12,018 nt of DNA from DATKMS01 sp041497995 (GCA_041497995.1 JBGQHM010000199.1:1-12018), one strand, 5' to 3'; shown: positions 3,647-11,389, counted from the first letter of the stretch. Numbers and translations are program-made. The notes: a model not told the origin generated them from the letters alone.

Positions 3647-5994
3647 CCGAGACGCGCCCACCGACTCACGATTCAATCTTGTCTTCATCGGCGTCGATCG
3701 GCGTGTATCGGCGGTCGCCCTCGCGTCTTTGCGCCTCTGCGTTGATGCTTTGGTTCCTTTTCCCAGCAGCACGAGCCACCGCTGCAGAAACCAAGAAGCC
3801 GCAGCCCGATGCGTTCGCGCAGGCGCTGACTGATATGGGCCTCAAGGAATCGGACCTGGGCTATCGGCCGCTGGGTCACTGGAACCGCTACCCGCATCCG
3901 AACACAATCCCGTACGTGATGCCGTTTTTCTCCGATCTGTTTGCGACGCCGCTCGACACCTACGAGTTTACCCGCACGCTGGGCAATGCGGTGGAAGATG
4001 CGCTGACGCCGAAGTCACTGCTGGAAAAGCCGGAGGCGTTGTATCGGCTCACCGTGGTCCTCGGCACCGAACGGCGCATCGGTGGCTTCCGTGCCTACAG
4101 CGCAAACTTGAATCCCCATCCAGCCGATACGGAACCGTTGCTGCGGGCGGTGAGCACGCTGCTCGAGCGAGCGGGAGACCCGCTCGGGCACGGCGTAACT
4201 TTTGGTAAGGCTGCCGCCGAGCGCAATGGTGACCCGGTGGCCGCGCTGCGCGACGAGCTCGCGAAAGTACCCGCCGTGCTGCACCTGCCATTGGCGAAGT
4301 ACCTCCTCAACTTGCTCGAGGCACGCGAATGGATCGATCGTGGCCTGCGGCGCGTGCCACAGGACCTGCGCGACGCCGTCTTCGACGCTGTACCGCAGCT
4401 ATCGGAAGGCACGCCCGACGGCAGCCGCTACTTCCCCGCGATCGATGACGTCGCGCGACTCATCGACGAGCACTCGCTGTGGTACGGCTGCTTGAAGGCC
4501 GTGCAGGCAACGCAGGACGCGCGCCGCGAGCTGTACGCGATCCCCGCCCCCACCGATGGCTGGCCGGAGTTCGAGCTCCGACTCCTATCGCCGTGGGGCA
4601 CCGTCCTGTTCGATCATCGGGCAACTAGTGACCTGCAGATCGACGACCCGTTCCTGATTGTTCGTGTTGCCTCTCCCGGAGCGCTGCGCGGTGTGATCGC
4701 CGCCACGGGGAGGCGGCGGCCATTGTCCGTCGCCCTGTTGCTCGACAGCGCCCAGTCCGTGGGGTGTGGTGCCGACGACGACCTGCGGCAATGCAACAGC
4801 AGCGCGTTGGCGACCGGCATCCTGGGCTGCGGTATCCTCTACGCCGCTGGCAATCAGTCGACGGTGTATCGCACGCACGACTGGGGCATGGGTGCCGGCC
4901 TGTTTGGCCTCGGCGCGCTGATCGATGAAGGCGGCGACGACAACTACCGCATGCGTTCGGTGGGCATGGGCGCAGCGTTCTTCGGTGCAGGTCTGCTCCT
5001 CGACGCCGCAGGCAACGACCGCTACGTGCTGGAAGAGGGAGACGGCGAGGGCTTCGGGGGACCAGGCGGGATCGGTGTCCTGGCCGACCGCTCCGGAGAC
5101 GACTTCTACTACGCCGAGCCCGACCCGGCCAAAGCGGGACGCGCCGACTATCACTCCGACTTCAAGGTCGCAGCGAACAACGCGCAGGGCGCCGGCTTCG
5201 GTCGCCGCGGCGACGGCTCCGACGGTCACGCGTGGGCCGGCGGGCTCGGAGCACTGATCGACGTCGACGGGAACGACACCTACCACGCCGGCAATTTCTC
5301 GCTCGGCGTCGGCTACTGGTACGGAACCGGCCTGGTGTGGGACGGCGGCGGCAACGACGAGTACCGCAGCGTCTACTACACGCAAGGCTCCGGGGCTCAC
5401 TTCGCCATCGGCGCGCTGATCGACGAGGGCGGCGACGACACGCACATCCTCGGCGACACCGCCGGCGCGGCGCTCGGGTTTGGCTGGGATCTCGTCAACA
5501 GCTTTCTGATCGATCGCGGCCAGGGCAACGACCGCTACGACGCCAAGTTCGACTCGATCGCCATGGCCACCAAGCGAAGCAACGCCTACTTCATCGATGA
5601 AGGTGGAGACGACACGTACATCCTCAACCAAGACGGGAGAGGTTTAGCCCAGGTGGACCAGGACGACACCTACGTAAAGCCGGGACGGACGGCGGCCTTC
5701 GGCTTCCACGTGACGCAGGTTGGGCTCTTCCTCGACTGCGGCGGCTCTGACACTTACCAGCGCCGCATGCCGGATGGCACTCTGGTTCCCGACGCGCAGG
5801 CGGGCAACAACCGCACGTGGCATCTCGTCGCCAGAGACCGCACCGCGCTTTCCGGGCCGAACGTATCGGTCGGTCGCGACGTCGCGCACGGCCGTGTGGG
5901 CTTCCTCGACCCGTGGCCAGCGCGTCAGACTGTGCTTCCTGATCCGCCATCTTCAAGCGTCCTCGCAACACCGTCGCCAGGTGCTGGCGGATAG
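3640..5994 (+). CDS. Probable exported protein with nine GGDDxY-type repeats
   Basis: A 784-residue protein if started at ATG 3640. An n-region with RRSPSR, a hydrophobic stretch (LCASALMLWFLFPA) and ARATAA make a Sec signal peptide, so the product is probably periplasmic or outer-surface. GTG 3703 and ATG 3745 are alternative starts; none has a good ribosome site, and the leader is built partly of short repeats. Residues 55-390 are an unrecognised, mostly helical domain. Residues about 420-707 hold nine copies of a unit with core hydrophobic-L-I-D-E-G-G-D-D-x-Y (ALIDEGGDDNY, LLLDAAGNDRY, VLADRSGDDFY, ALIDVDGNDTY, LVWDGGGNDEY and so on), spaced about 25-45 residues with Gly/Ala-rich stretches between, as in a stacked beta-solenoid. 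The Asp-rich turns could hold Ca2+. The spacing does not fit the RTX nonapeptide. A proline-rich tail ends the protein. It resembles uncharacterised proteins of soil bacteria; function unknown. Confidence 0.85.
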   Translation: MNAETRPPTHDSILSSSASIGVYRRSPSRLCASALMLWFLFPAARATAAETKKPQPDAFAQALTDMGLKESDLGYRPLGHWNRYPHPNTIPYVMPFFSDLFATPLDTYEFTRTLGNAVEDALTPKSLLEKPEALYRLTVVLGTERRIGGFRAYSANLNPHPADTEPLLRAVSTLLERAGDPLGHGVTFGKAAAERNGDPVAALRDELAKVPAVLHLPLAKYLLNLLEAREWIDRGLRRVPQDLRDAVFDAVPQLSEGTPDGSRYFPAIDDVARLIDEHSLWYGCLKAVQATQDARRELYAIPAPTDGWPEFELRLLSPWGTVLFDHRATSDLQIDDPFLIVRVASPGALRGVIAATGRRRPLSVALLLDSAQSVGCGADDDLRQCNSSALATGILGCGILYAAGNQSTVYRTHDWGMGAGLFGLGALIDEGGDDNYRMRSVGMGAAFFGAGLLLDAAGNDRYVLEEGDGEGFGGPGGIGVLADRSGDDFYYAEPDPAKAGRADYHSDFKVAANNAQGAGFGRRGDGSDGHAWAGGLGALIDVDGNDTYHAGNFSLGVGYWYGTGLVWDGGGNDEYRSVYYTQGSGAHFAIGALIDEGGDDTHILGDTAGAALGFGWDLVNSFLIDRGQGNDRYDAKFDSIAMATKRSNAYFIDEGGDDTYILNQDGRGLAQVDQDDTYVKPGRTAAFGFHVTQVGLFLDCGGSDTYQRRMPDGTLVPDAQAGNNRTWHLVARDRTALSGPNVSVGRDVAHGRVGFLDPWPARQTVLPDPPSSSVLATPSPGAGG
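3687..3713 (+). repeat. ATCGGCG repeated three times at exact 10-bp spacing
   Basis: ATCGGCG occurs at 3687, 3697 and 3707 and is followed by a GC-rich stretch of similar short motifs (GCGTCTTTGCGCC, CTCTGCGTTGATG, up to 3747). The run encodes the region just before and within the signal peptide of the GGDDxY protein. It is a different family from the heptamer arrays and may be another dispersed intergenic repeat that has been captured as coding sequence. Confidence 0.6.
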
Positions 5995-5995
5995 A

Positions 5996-6196
5996 TCAAG
6001 CGGCCTGCAGCTGTGGCTGCGACCAGCACAGGAGCCCCGTCTTGAAGCGTTTTGAGAACGTCCACTTGGAGACCCCGCTCAACCGGGCATCCTTCACATA
6101 CGAGATTTGCGTCTGCGGAAAACCCAGCCAGGCAATCAGCATGTAGATCGAGTGACAGCTATTGCCGCTCTCGTTGTAGGCGGGGGATAACGGAAA
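5996..6196 (-). pseudogene. Remnant of a GT2 (DPM1/GtrB-like) glycosyltransferase
   Basis: Read on the minus strand between the aminotransferase stop (6197-6199) and a TGA at 5996-5998, the frame gives LIAWLGFPQTQISYVKDAR, then SGVSKWTFSKRFKTG. This is the conserved segment that follows the catalytic domain in polyprenyl-phosphate glycosyltransferases. Against the intact GT2 in this window (residues 177-214) about 19 of 38 positions match without gaps, counted by eye. The catalytic N-terminus is missing, and the sequence departs from the family after KTG, so the membrane segments are missing too. The frame follows directly on the stop of the DegT gene in the same reading frame. It is best explained as the leftover of a gene deleted on both sides. 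An ATG at 6142 could give a 48-residue peptide, but a function is unlikely. Confidence 0.75.
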
Positions 6197-7405
6197 TCAT
6201 ATCCGCGCGAGCCACTCGGCCGGCAGCGCGCAGGCAGTCCGCAAGCTGTGCGTGACCGTGCACTGCTCCTCGTCGGTCATGGCGTGAAAGAGCGGTAACA
6301 CGATGGCGTGATCCTGCGCCAGTTCGCTCTCTCGCAGACGTGCGCAGGAACTGGGCGGGCAGGCACAGGTGCCCGGTGGGATACCGCACGTCCATGGCTC
6401 ACGGGTGTATGCCGGCTCGCGATGCGCGCACATGATGCCGCGGCGCGTGGCCACGTCGGCATCGAGCATCGCCTGCATGACCTCACGCTGGTCGCAGCGG
6501 TCCGCCAGACGCACGCAGTAGCTCTGCCAGTTGCTGCGCGCCCACTCCGGTTCTGTCGGCAGCAGGATGTCGGGGACATCGCCGAGCAGCTGGCGATAGC
6601 GCTGCGCTTGCTGCCGTCGCCGCACCAAAAGCTCGGGCAACCGCCGCAGTTGCACGCGGCCGACGGCGCCCTGAATGTCGGTCATGCGATAGTTGTAACC
6701 CAGCTCCGGATACACCTCAAAGACGACCTGCTTCGCCTGGTGCCGGACGGTGTCGGGCACGCTCATGCTGTGCTGCCGCCAGAGGCGAAACTGCGCGTCC
6801 CAGGCAGCGTTCGCCGTGGTAAGCATGCCGCCGTCACCGGTCGTCAGTAGCTTGCGCGGATGAAACGAGAAGCACGCAATGTCGCCATGCGGTTTGCCGA
6901 TGCGCTCCCACGCTCCGTCCCAGCGGACCTCGCTGCTGATGGCGCACCCGGCATCCTCGACGAGTGGCAGCCCATCACGGCGCGCGACCGCGACGACGGC
7001 CGCAAGGTCGCACGGCATGCCCATCTGGTGCACGCACATGATGGCCCGCGTGCGCGGGCTGAGGGCCGCCTCGATCAGGCGTGCATCGATGTTGAAGGTA
7101 TCGGCCTCGATATCCACGAACACCGGGATGGCGCCGCAGTAGCGGACGGCGTTCGCCGTGGCGATGTACGAGTGGCTGACGGTGACCACCTCATCGCCTG
7201 GCCCAACGCCGACCGCGCGGAGAGCCAGGTGGAGGGCAACGGTGCAGTTGGCAACCGCACAGGCATGCGGGGCTCCGACGAACGTAGCGAACTCACTTTC
7301 GAACGCGGCAACCTCGGGGCCCTGCGTGACCCAGCCTGACAACAACGGCCGCTGGACCGCTTCGACTTCTTCGCTCCCGATCCACGGTTTGGCGACCGGA
7401 ATCAT
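6197..7405 (-). CDS. DegT/DnrJ/EryC1/StrS family sugar aminotransferase
   Basis: A 402-residue cytoplasmic PLP enzyme that transfers an amino group, usually from glutamate, to a keto-sugar nucleotide. The start MIPVAKPWIG (ATG at 7403-7405) overlaps the stop of the preceding frame as ATGA. Family motifs: SGWVTQGPEVAAFE near the N-terminus, NCTVALHLAL, a PLP-stacking and anchoring region with HQMGMPCDL and VEDAGCAISSE, and the Schiff-base lysine Lys185 in FSFHPRKLLTTGDGG. ELGYNYRMTDIQGAVGRVQL is also typical. The C-terminal part has an unusual cluster of four cysteines (C-x6-C-x-C-x4-C around IPPGTCACPPSSC) before the usual ELAQDHAIVLPLFHAMT. The substrate is undetermined; perosamine-type or 3-amino-sugar synthesis are both possible, and the Gfo/Idh gene in the same operon fits the latter. 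It is the last intact gene of the operon. Confidence 0.93.
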   Translation of the reverse strand: MIPVAKPWIGSEEVEAVQRPLLSGWVTQGPEVAAFESEFATFVGAPHACAVANCTVALHLALRAVGVGPGDEVVTVSHSYIATANAVRYCGAIPVFVDIEADTFNIDARLIEAALSPRTRAIMCVHQMGMPCDLAAVVAVARRDGLPLVEDAGCAISSEVRWDGAWERIGKPHGDIACFSFHPRKLLTTGDGGMLTTANAAWDAQFRLWRQHSMSVPDTVRHQAKQVVFEVYPELGYNYRMTDIQGAVGRVQLRRLPELLVRRRQQAQRYRQLLGDVPDILLPTEPEWARSNWQSYCVRLADRCDQREVMQAMLDADVATRRGIMCAHREPAYTREPWTCGIPPGTCACPPSSCARLRESELAQDHAIVLPLFHAMTDEEQCTVTHSLRTACALPAEWLARI

Positions 7406-7842
7406 ACGCCGTGCTGCTCCCGACACCAACCCTCGATCAAACGACGCAACCCGTCTTCAACCGACACCTGCGCGCGGAGGCCGAGACGTCGCGCCGCCTT
7501 TCGCGTGTCAGCGAGACGCCGCGGCACCGGATTCACCTTACGCCCCGGTCCGTACTCCGGCTGCAGCGGGGCCCCCATGATGCGTAGCAACGCCTGCGCT
7601 AGCTCTGCCAGGCTCGTCTCTGTGCCGCTCGCTACGTTGAAGGACCACGATCTCCCGCGGAGACCTGTCATCGGGCGTGGCCACGAGCAGACCAACGATG
7701 TGCGACCCAACCAACCCCGCACCGGCTGGTCGCCGCATCTGTGAAGCGCTCGCGGCACCACGTCGAGTACGCGTTCCACCGCCGCGTCGATCTCGGGCTT
7801 GAGGACGGCATACTGCGCCTTGAGATCGACCTGCGGAATCAC
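7402..7842 (-). pseudogene. Scrambled DegT aminotransferase :: SDR epimerase gene
   Basis: The 146-codon frame starts with GTG (7840-7842). Its first 28 or so codons (IPQVDLKAQYAVLKPEID) are the N-terminus of a DegT aminotransferase distinct from the intact one downstream. At about 7729-7640, in another frame, comes the start of an SDR epimerase (GAGLVGSHIVGLLV, then REIVVL). At 7641 the sequence jumps to the epimerase C-terminus in the original frame (FNVASGTETSL through VNPVPRRLAD to the end), strongly like the intact epimerase at 10421-11389. So one gene head, a frame-shifted Rossmann half and a C-terminal third are joined, with about 190 codons of the epimerase lost, including the YxxxK catalytic site. 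It cannot be an active enzyme. It still overlaps the methyltransferase by GTGA and the aminotransferase by ATGA, so it may still be translated as a coupling relay. Confidence 0.82.
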
Positions 7843-8498
7843 CGCGGCACGGATGCTGCCGCCGACGGGGTCGGAACCCGGGAGGCCGGTGCGTCGAGAC
7901 GTGCCCAGAAAACCAGTGCCTCGAGACCAGTTGCAGCGAAGGTGAAGCGATTGGACTGCCAGTAGAGTTGCCGAGGAAACATCTGCCGCAGCACTGGTTC
8001 GGCGCGGACAAAACGGCCACGATCCAGCCGGCGCAGAACATAGGCCAGCGGTCGCCGCAACGGACGTGTCGGCATGACCGCGTCGAGGACGACAACATAA
8101 CCCGTCTGTTTACACACTCGCACCATCTCCTTGACCGCCGCCGCCGCGCTGTCGTCCGGCAGGTGGTGCAGCAAACCGACGCTCCACACACCGTCGAATT
8201 GCTGCGACGGAAACGGCAGCTCGCTCGCCGACCCTACGACGGCGCGTTCGCCGTGTCCGCCGTACTCACGCACATAACTGACGGAGAGATCGAGTCCGAC
8301 CGGGTGGAGACCGACACGGAAGAGCCACGACGCAGGACCGCATCCGACATCGAGGATCAGATCGGCGGCGGGCAGTTGCGCGCGCAGCTCGCTGATCTTG
8401 CGCACGAACGCTTTCTCGCTGCCGGGTGCCAGCAGGCTCTGCTGGAGGCGAAAGATCCAGGGAAACTCCAGCAGGCGGTAGATGGGATGCTCGCTCAT
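7839..8498 (-). CDS. Class I SAM-dependent methyltransferase (Methyltransf_11 type)
   Basis: A 219-residue cytoplasmic enzyme expected to methylate a small molecule or sugar using S-adenosylmethionine. Motif I is LILDVGCGP (residues 47-55), the acidic residue after strand 2 is Asp70 in HPVGLDLS, and ASELPFPSQQFDGVWSVGLLHHL (91-112) covers motifs II and III, followed by a YVVVLDAVMP strand. Length is normal for a single-domain enzyme. The C-terminal part (RFTFAATGLEALVFW) may bind the acceptor. ATG at 8496-8498 overlaps the GT2 stop as ATGA, and its own stop overlaps the next start as GTGA, so it is translated within the operon. Sugar O-methylation is likely from context; the acceptor cannot be read from the sequence. 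Confidence 0.88.
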   Translation of the reverse strand: MSEHPIYRLLEFPWIFRLQQSLLAPGSEKAFVRKISELRAQLPAADLILDVGCGPASWLFRVGLHPVGLDLSVSYVREYGGHGERAVVGSASELPFPSQQFDGVWSVGLLHHLPDDSAAAAVKEMVRVCKQTGYVVVLDAVMPTRPLRRPLAYVLRRLDRGRFVRAEPVLRQMFPRQLYWQSNRFTFAATGLEALVFWARLDAPASRVPTPSAAASVPR

Positions 8499-9466
8499 GA
8501 AACATCCGCTGGCGGTGGCGGTACAGCGCGCTCAAGTGGCAGCTCCGCTGTGGTCATCTCGATGAGATACCGCGGCCGGCGCCGCGCCTCATCCAAGGCC
8601 CGCCACAGGTACTCGCCCAGGACACCCATCATCAACATCTGGATGCCCCCGATGACCAGGATCACCACCATTAGCGACGACCATCCCTGGGGTGGACCAG
8701 TAGTCACGGCGATGACCGCCACGACACCGGCGTAGAGGAACCCGAGGCAGGCGACGGTGGCCCCAACGTAAGACATCATACGAATGGGTTGGTAGGTAAA
8801 CGAGGTGACCGAGTCGAGCACCAGCTTCAGTTTCTTCTCCAAGCTCCACCCGGATCGGCCGTGCAGCCGCGCCTGCTTGTCGTAGATGATGCTGGTCTGT
8901 CGGAAGCCCATCCAGGTAATCAGCGCCATAAGGCTGATGTTGCTCTCATGAAACTCGCGCAGCGCATCGATGACGCGCCGATCGATAAGAAAGAAATCGG
9001 CTCCGGTGGGTGGCATCTCCTTGATGCCGACCACGCGACGCATGAGCAGGTAGTAGAGACGCGCAAAGCCGACCGTCCGTGCGGTCTCCCCTTCGCGCCT
9101 GCCGCGGACCGCCCACACGACCTGCGCGCCCTCGCGCCAACGGGCAACCAACTCGGGGATCACTTCGGGGGGATCTTGCAGGTCGGCCGCCAGGATTACG
9201 GCGCAGTTGCCGGTGGCATGATGCAGACCACAGGCGATCGCGGTATGTGAGCCGTAGTTTCGCGCCAGGCGGATCCCCCGCACGTGCGGGTCGGCACGTG
9301 CCATCTCCGCTAGGACCGGAAAAGTCTCGTCACCGGAATGATCATCGACACCGATCCACTCCCAATCCAGTCCCAGCGACTGCATCGTTCGGCGGAGCCG
9401 CTCATAGAGGACGGGGAGGTTCTGCGCTTCGTTGTATGCAGGAACGATGACCGTGAGCGTCGGCAT
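8495..9466 (-). CDS. GT2 family glycosyltransferase, DPM1/GtrB/ArnC type
   Basis: A 323-residue enzyme that transfers a sugar from a nucleotide sugar to polyprenyl phosphate at the cytoplasmic face of the membrane. The GT-A domain begins TVIVPAYNEAQN (5-16), with Asp41-Asp42 in GVDDHSGD, the metal-binding ADLQDPPE (Asp94, Asp97) and TGADFFLIDRRV (153-164). The conserved post-catalytic block ALITWMGFRQTSIIYDKQAR (180-199) leads to two membrane helices at about 231-253 and 264-283, as in GtrB. A polar, proline-ending tail follows. The ATG at 9464-9466 is 12 bp after the SDR stop, and its stop overlaps the methyltransferase start. The sugar donor is not predictable. A decayed relative lies at 5996-6196. 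Confidence 0.93.
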   Translation of the reverse strand: MPTLTVIVPAYNEAQNLPVLYERLRRTMQSLGLDWEWIGVDDHSGDETFPVLAEMARADPHVRGIRLARNYGSHTAIACGLHHATGNCAVILAADLQDPPEVIPELVARWREGAQVVWAVRGRREGETARTVGFARLYYLLMRRVVGIKEMPPTGADFFLIDRRVIDALREFHESNISLMALITWMGFRQTSIIYDKQARLHGRSGWSLEKKLKLVLDSVTSFTYQPIRMMSYVGATVACLGFLYAGVVAVIAVTTGPPQGWSSLMVVILVIGGIQMLMMGVLGEYLWRALDEARRRPRYLIEMTTAELPLERAVPPPPADVS

Positions 9467-9478
9467 GTGTGATCTCGC

Positions 9479-10396
9479 TCACGCCGGTAGGGTGCCCAAC
9501 GACGCCACGACGCGGCTCAGGCCTTCGTGGACTCCAACCTGCGGCTGGTAACCGAGCAGCCGCGTGGTACCTTCAAAGGCCCCACAGTGCCGCTGAACGG
9601 GCGCACTCGCGCTCATCCGAATGACCGGCTGCCGTTGCAGTAGCACTCCAATGGTCTCTAGCAGCTCGCGCAGCGTCACCGTCTCAGGCCCTGCGAAGTG
9701 GAAAACACCGGTGTGATGAGATTCCACCGCCGCGCACACGCCCAGCGCAAGATCCTCCACCCATACCGGGTTCAAGACAATTCCGTCCCTCCCCTCGATC
9801 GTCACCGCCTCGCCTTCCGCCACAGCGCGCACCAACCGGTTGACGAGAAAACGATCGCCACCTGTCCCGTACGGGTGGAAGAAGCGCAGGACTCCAGTCG
9901 ACAACTGGCCCTGATAGGCACGGAGCAAGAGCTCTGCACAAGCCTTCGCTGCTCCGTAAAAGCTGCTGGGCGCATAGGTCGTGTCGTCCTCGTCCAGCGG
10001 GTGCCCAGTCGCCCCGAGCACGTCACCGGTCGACGCGCCAAGCACGCGCGGCACGCCGCGCTTGTAGGCGGTGTCCAACAGGCGATACGTCGCCGTCACT
10101 GCGAGCTCGTAGAGAGGCCCCGCATGCTCCGGGAAGTCGAAGACGCCCCGTGGCATCGCCAAGTGGAGCACGACCTCCACTTCACTCCAATCCACTGGCG
10201 GCAGAGGTGCCGTCGTCGCATCCCAGATCACCCACTCCAGCCCGGCGGCGCTGGGCAACTGCGCCCCCGCAGTAGCGGTTGCAATCACCCTGTGGCCACG
10301 TCGACTGAGCTGTGCAACGACGGCACGGCCAACGAACCCCGATGCGCCGGTCACCAACACGGCGCGGGGGCCGGGAACATCCGTAGGCACTGCCAT
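9479..10396 (-). CDS. NAD-dependent epimerase/dehydratase (extended SDR)
   Basis: A 305-residue cytoplasmic nucleotide-sugar enzyme. The cofactor loop TGASGFVG is at residues 16-23; the strand-5 motif is GASTGDVLG (120-128), where Ser122 takes the catalytic Ser/Thr place; the active site is Tyr147-x-x-x-Lys151 in YGAAK; RFFHPYGTGGD and NPVWVEDLALGV (about 214-225) follow as in reductases and epimerases of this class. It is somewhat short and diverges from the epimerase upstream, so it may be a 4-ketoreductase giving the final deoxysugar rather than an epimerase. It starts at ATG 10394-10396, 24 bp after the upstream gene, and ends 12 bp before the GT2. The exact reaction cannot be assigned from sequence. 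Confidence 0.88.
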   Translation of the reverse strand: MAVPTDVPGPRAVLVTGASGFVGRAVVAQLSRRGHRVIATATAGAQLPSAAGLEWVIWDATTAPLPPVDWSEVEVVLHLAMPRGVFDFPEHAGPLYELAVTATYRLLDTAYKRGVPRVLGASTGDVLGATGHPLDEDDTTYAPSSFYGAAKACAELLLRAYQGQLSTGVLRFFHPYGTGGDRFLVNRLVRAVAEGEAVTIEGRDGIVLNPVWVEDLALGVCAAVESHHTGVFHFAGPETVTLRELLETIGVLLQRQPVIRMSASAPVQRHCGAFEGTTRLLGYQPQVGVHEGLSRVVASLGTLPA

Positions 10397-10420
10397 CCGT
10401 TGTATCCCAGCGACAACGCT

Positions 10421-11389
10421 TCAAGGCTCGCGCACCTGCTCGCGCCACCATGCAACGAGCCGCTGCAGCCCCACCTTCAAGGACACCTGCGCCTCGAAGC
10501 CCAGGAGCTGCCGCGCCCGGCTAACGTCGGCAAGGCGCCGCGGTACCGGGTTCACTTGACGCTCCTCACCGTGCTCCAGCGGCAGCTCCGCTTCCATCAC
10601 GCGGAGCAAGGTCATGGCCAGATCTTGCAAGCTGGTCTCCACGCCGCTGGCGACATTGAACACCGCGTCGGTCGCATCCGCCTGTGCAGCGAGCACGTTG
10701 GCACGCGCCACGTCTTCGATATAGACGAAATCCATCGTCTGCGACCCGTCTCCGAAGATGAGGGGCGGCTGCCCCGCCGCGATGCGCTCCATCCAACGAA
10801 TCAGGACCTCGGTGTAGACGCCGTGGATGTCCATACGTGGTCCGTAGACGTTGAAGTACCGAAGTGCCACGTAGTTGAGCCCGTACATTTCATGGAAACT
10901 GCGGAGCAGCCCTTCATTGAACGTCTTCGCGGCGCCATACAGCGTGCGGTTGTTGTACGGATGGTGCGCTTCAGTCGTCGGGAAGGCGTCAGCCGATCCG
11001 TACACGGAAGCGGATGACGCAGCCACCACCTTGGCCACCCCGGCCTCCACCGCGGCGTCGAGGACGTTGAAGGTGCCGTCGACCAGCACCTCGAGGGCGA
11101 GGCGTGGCTCTGCGGCGCACTGCGTGATGCGCAGCGCCGCTTGATGGAACACCACATCGACGCCATGCATGACCTCACCCAGCAGGGCGCGGTCGCGGAT
11201 ATCTCCCTCGACAATCCGCACCGGGCCGCGATCCATCGCCCAAGACAGATTCTCGCGCCTGCCCCGCACGAGGTTGTCGAGAACGATGATTTCCCCCACG
11301 CCGAGTCCGACGAGCAGATCGGCGATGTGGGACCCCACCAAGCCCGCACCACCGGTGAGCAAGACGCGTTGATTGGCCAACATAGGCAT
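10421..11389 (-). CDS. NAD-dependent sugar epimerase/dehydratase (UDP-glucose 4-epimerase-like SDR)
   Basis: A 322-residue cytoplasmic enzyme acting on a nucleotide sugar. Cofactor loop GGAGLVG at residues 13-19, Asp38 in VLDNLVRG binding the NAD ribose, EGDIRD (61-66) around the adenine, ASSASVYG (124-131), and catalytic Tyr151-x-x-x-Lys155 in YGAAK. RYFNVYGPRMD and FVYIEDVARAN are typical of substrate-binding segments. The frame could open further upstream, but the extra sequence is the antisense-like tail of the neighbouring gene, so ATG 11387-11389 (or 11381-11383) is taken, 8 bp after the oxidoreductase stop. Its C-terminal third (FNVASGVETSL, VNPVPRRLAD) is closely matched by the broken copy at 7402-7842, showing that this type of gene was present twice. 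A 4-epimerase or a dehydratase is possible. Confidence 0.9.
   Translation of the reverse strand: MPMLANQRVLLTGGAGLVGSHIADLLVGLGVGEIIVLDNLVRGRRENLSWAMDRGPVRIVEGDIRDRALLGEVMHGVDVVFHQAALRITQCAAEPRLALEVLVDGTFNVLDAAVEAGVAKVVAASSASVYGSADAFPTTEAHHPYNNRTLYGAAKTFNEGLLRSFHEMYGLNYVALRYFNVYGPRMDIHGVYTEVLIRWMERIAAGQPPLIFGDGSQTMDFVYIEDVARANVLAAQADATDAVFNVASGVETSLQDLAMTLLRVMEAELPLEHGEERQVNPVPRRLADVSRARQLLGFEAQVSLKVGLQRLVAWWREQVREP

Noticed and set aside
4585..5631. Long antisense open frame (348 codons) inside the GGDDxY gene
   Set aside because: Valine/alanine-rich mirror of a GC-rich repeat gene; no family motif, and the opposite strand has a signal peptide and clear repeats.
4897..5760. RTX calcium-binding nonapeptide repeats
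   Set aside because: GGDDxY units are 25-45 residues apart and lack the tandem GGxGxDxUx nonapeptide.
5975..5989. Hairpin CGCCAG-GTG-CTGGCG as terminator of the GGDDxY gene
   Set aside because: The stem lies before the stop codon and no T-run follows.
9698..11017. Plus-strand open frame of 439 codons opposite the two SDR genes
   Set aside because: The minus strand encodes two SDRs with intact cofactor and YxxxK motifs; the plus frame is His/Arg-rich shadow sequence.
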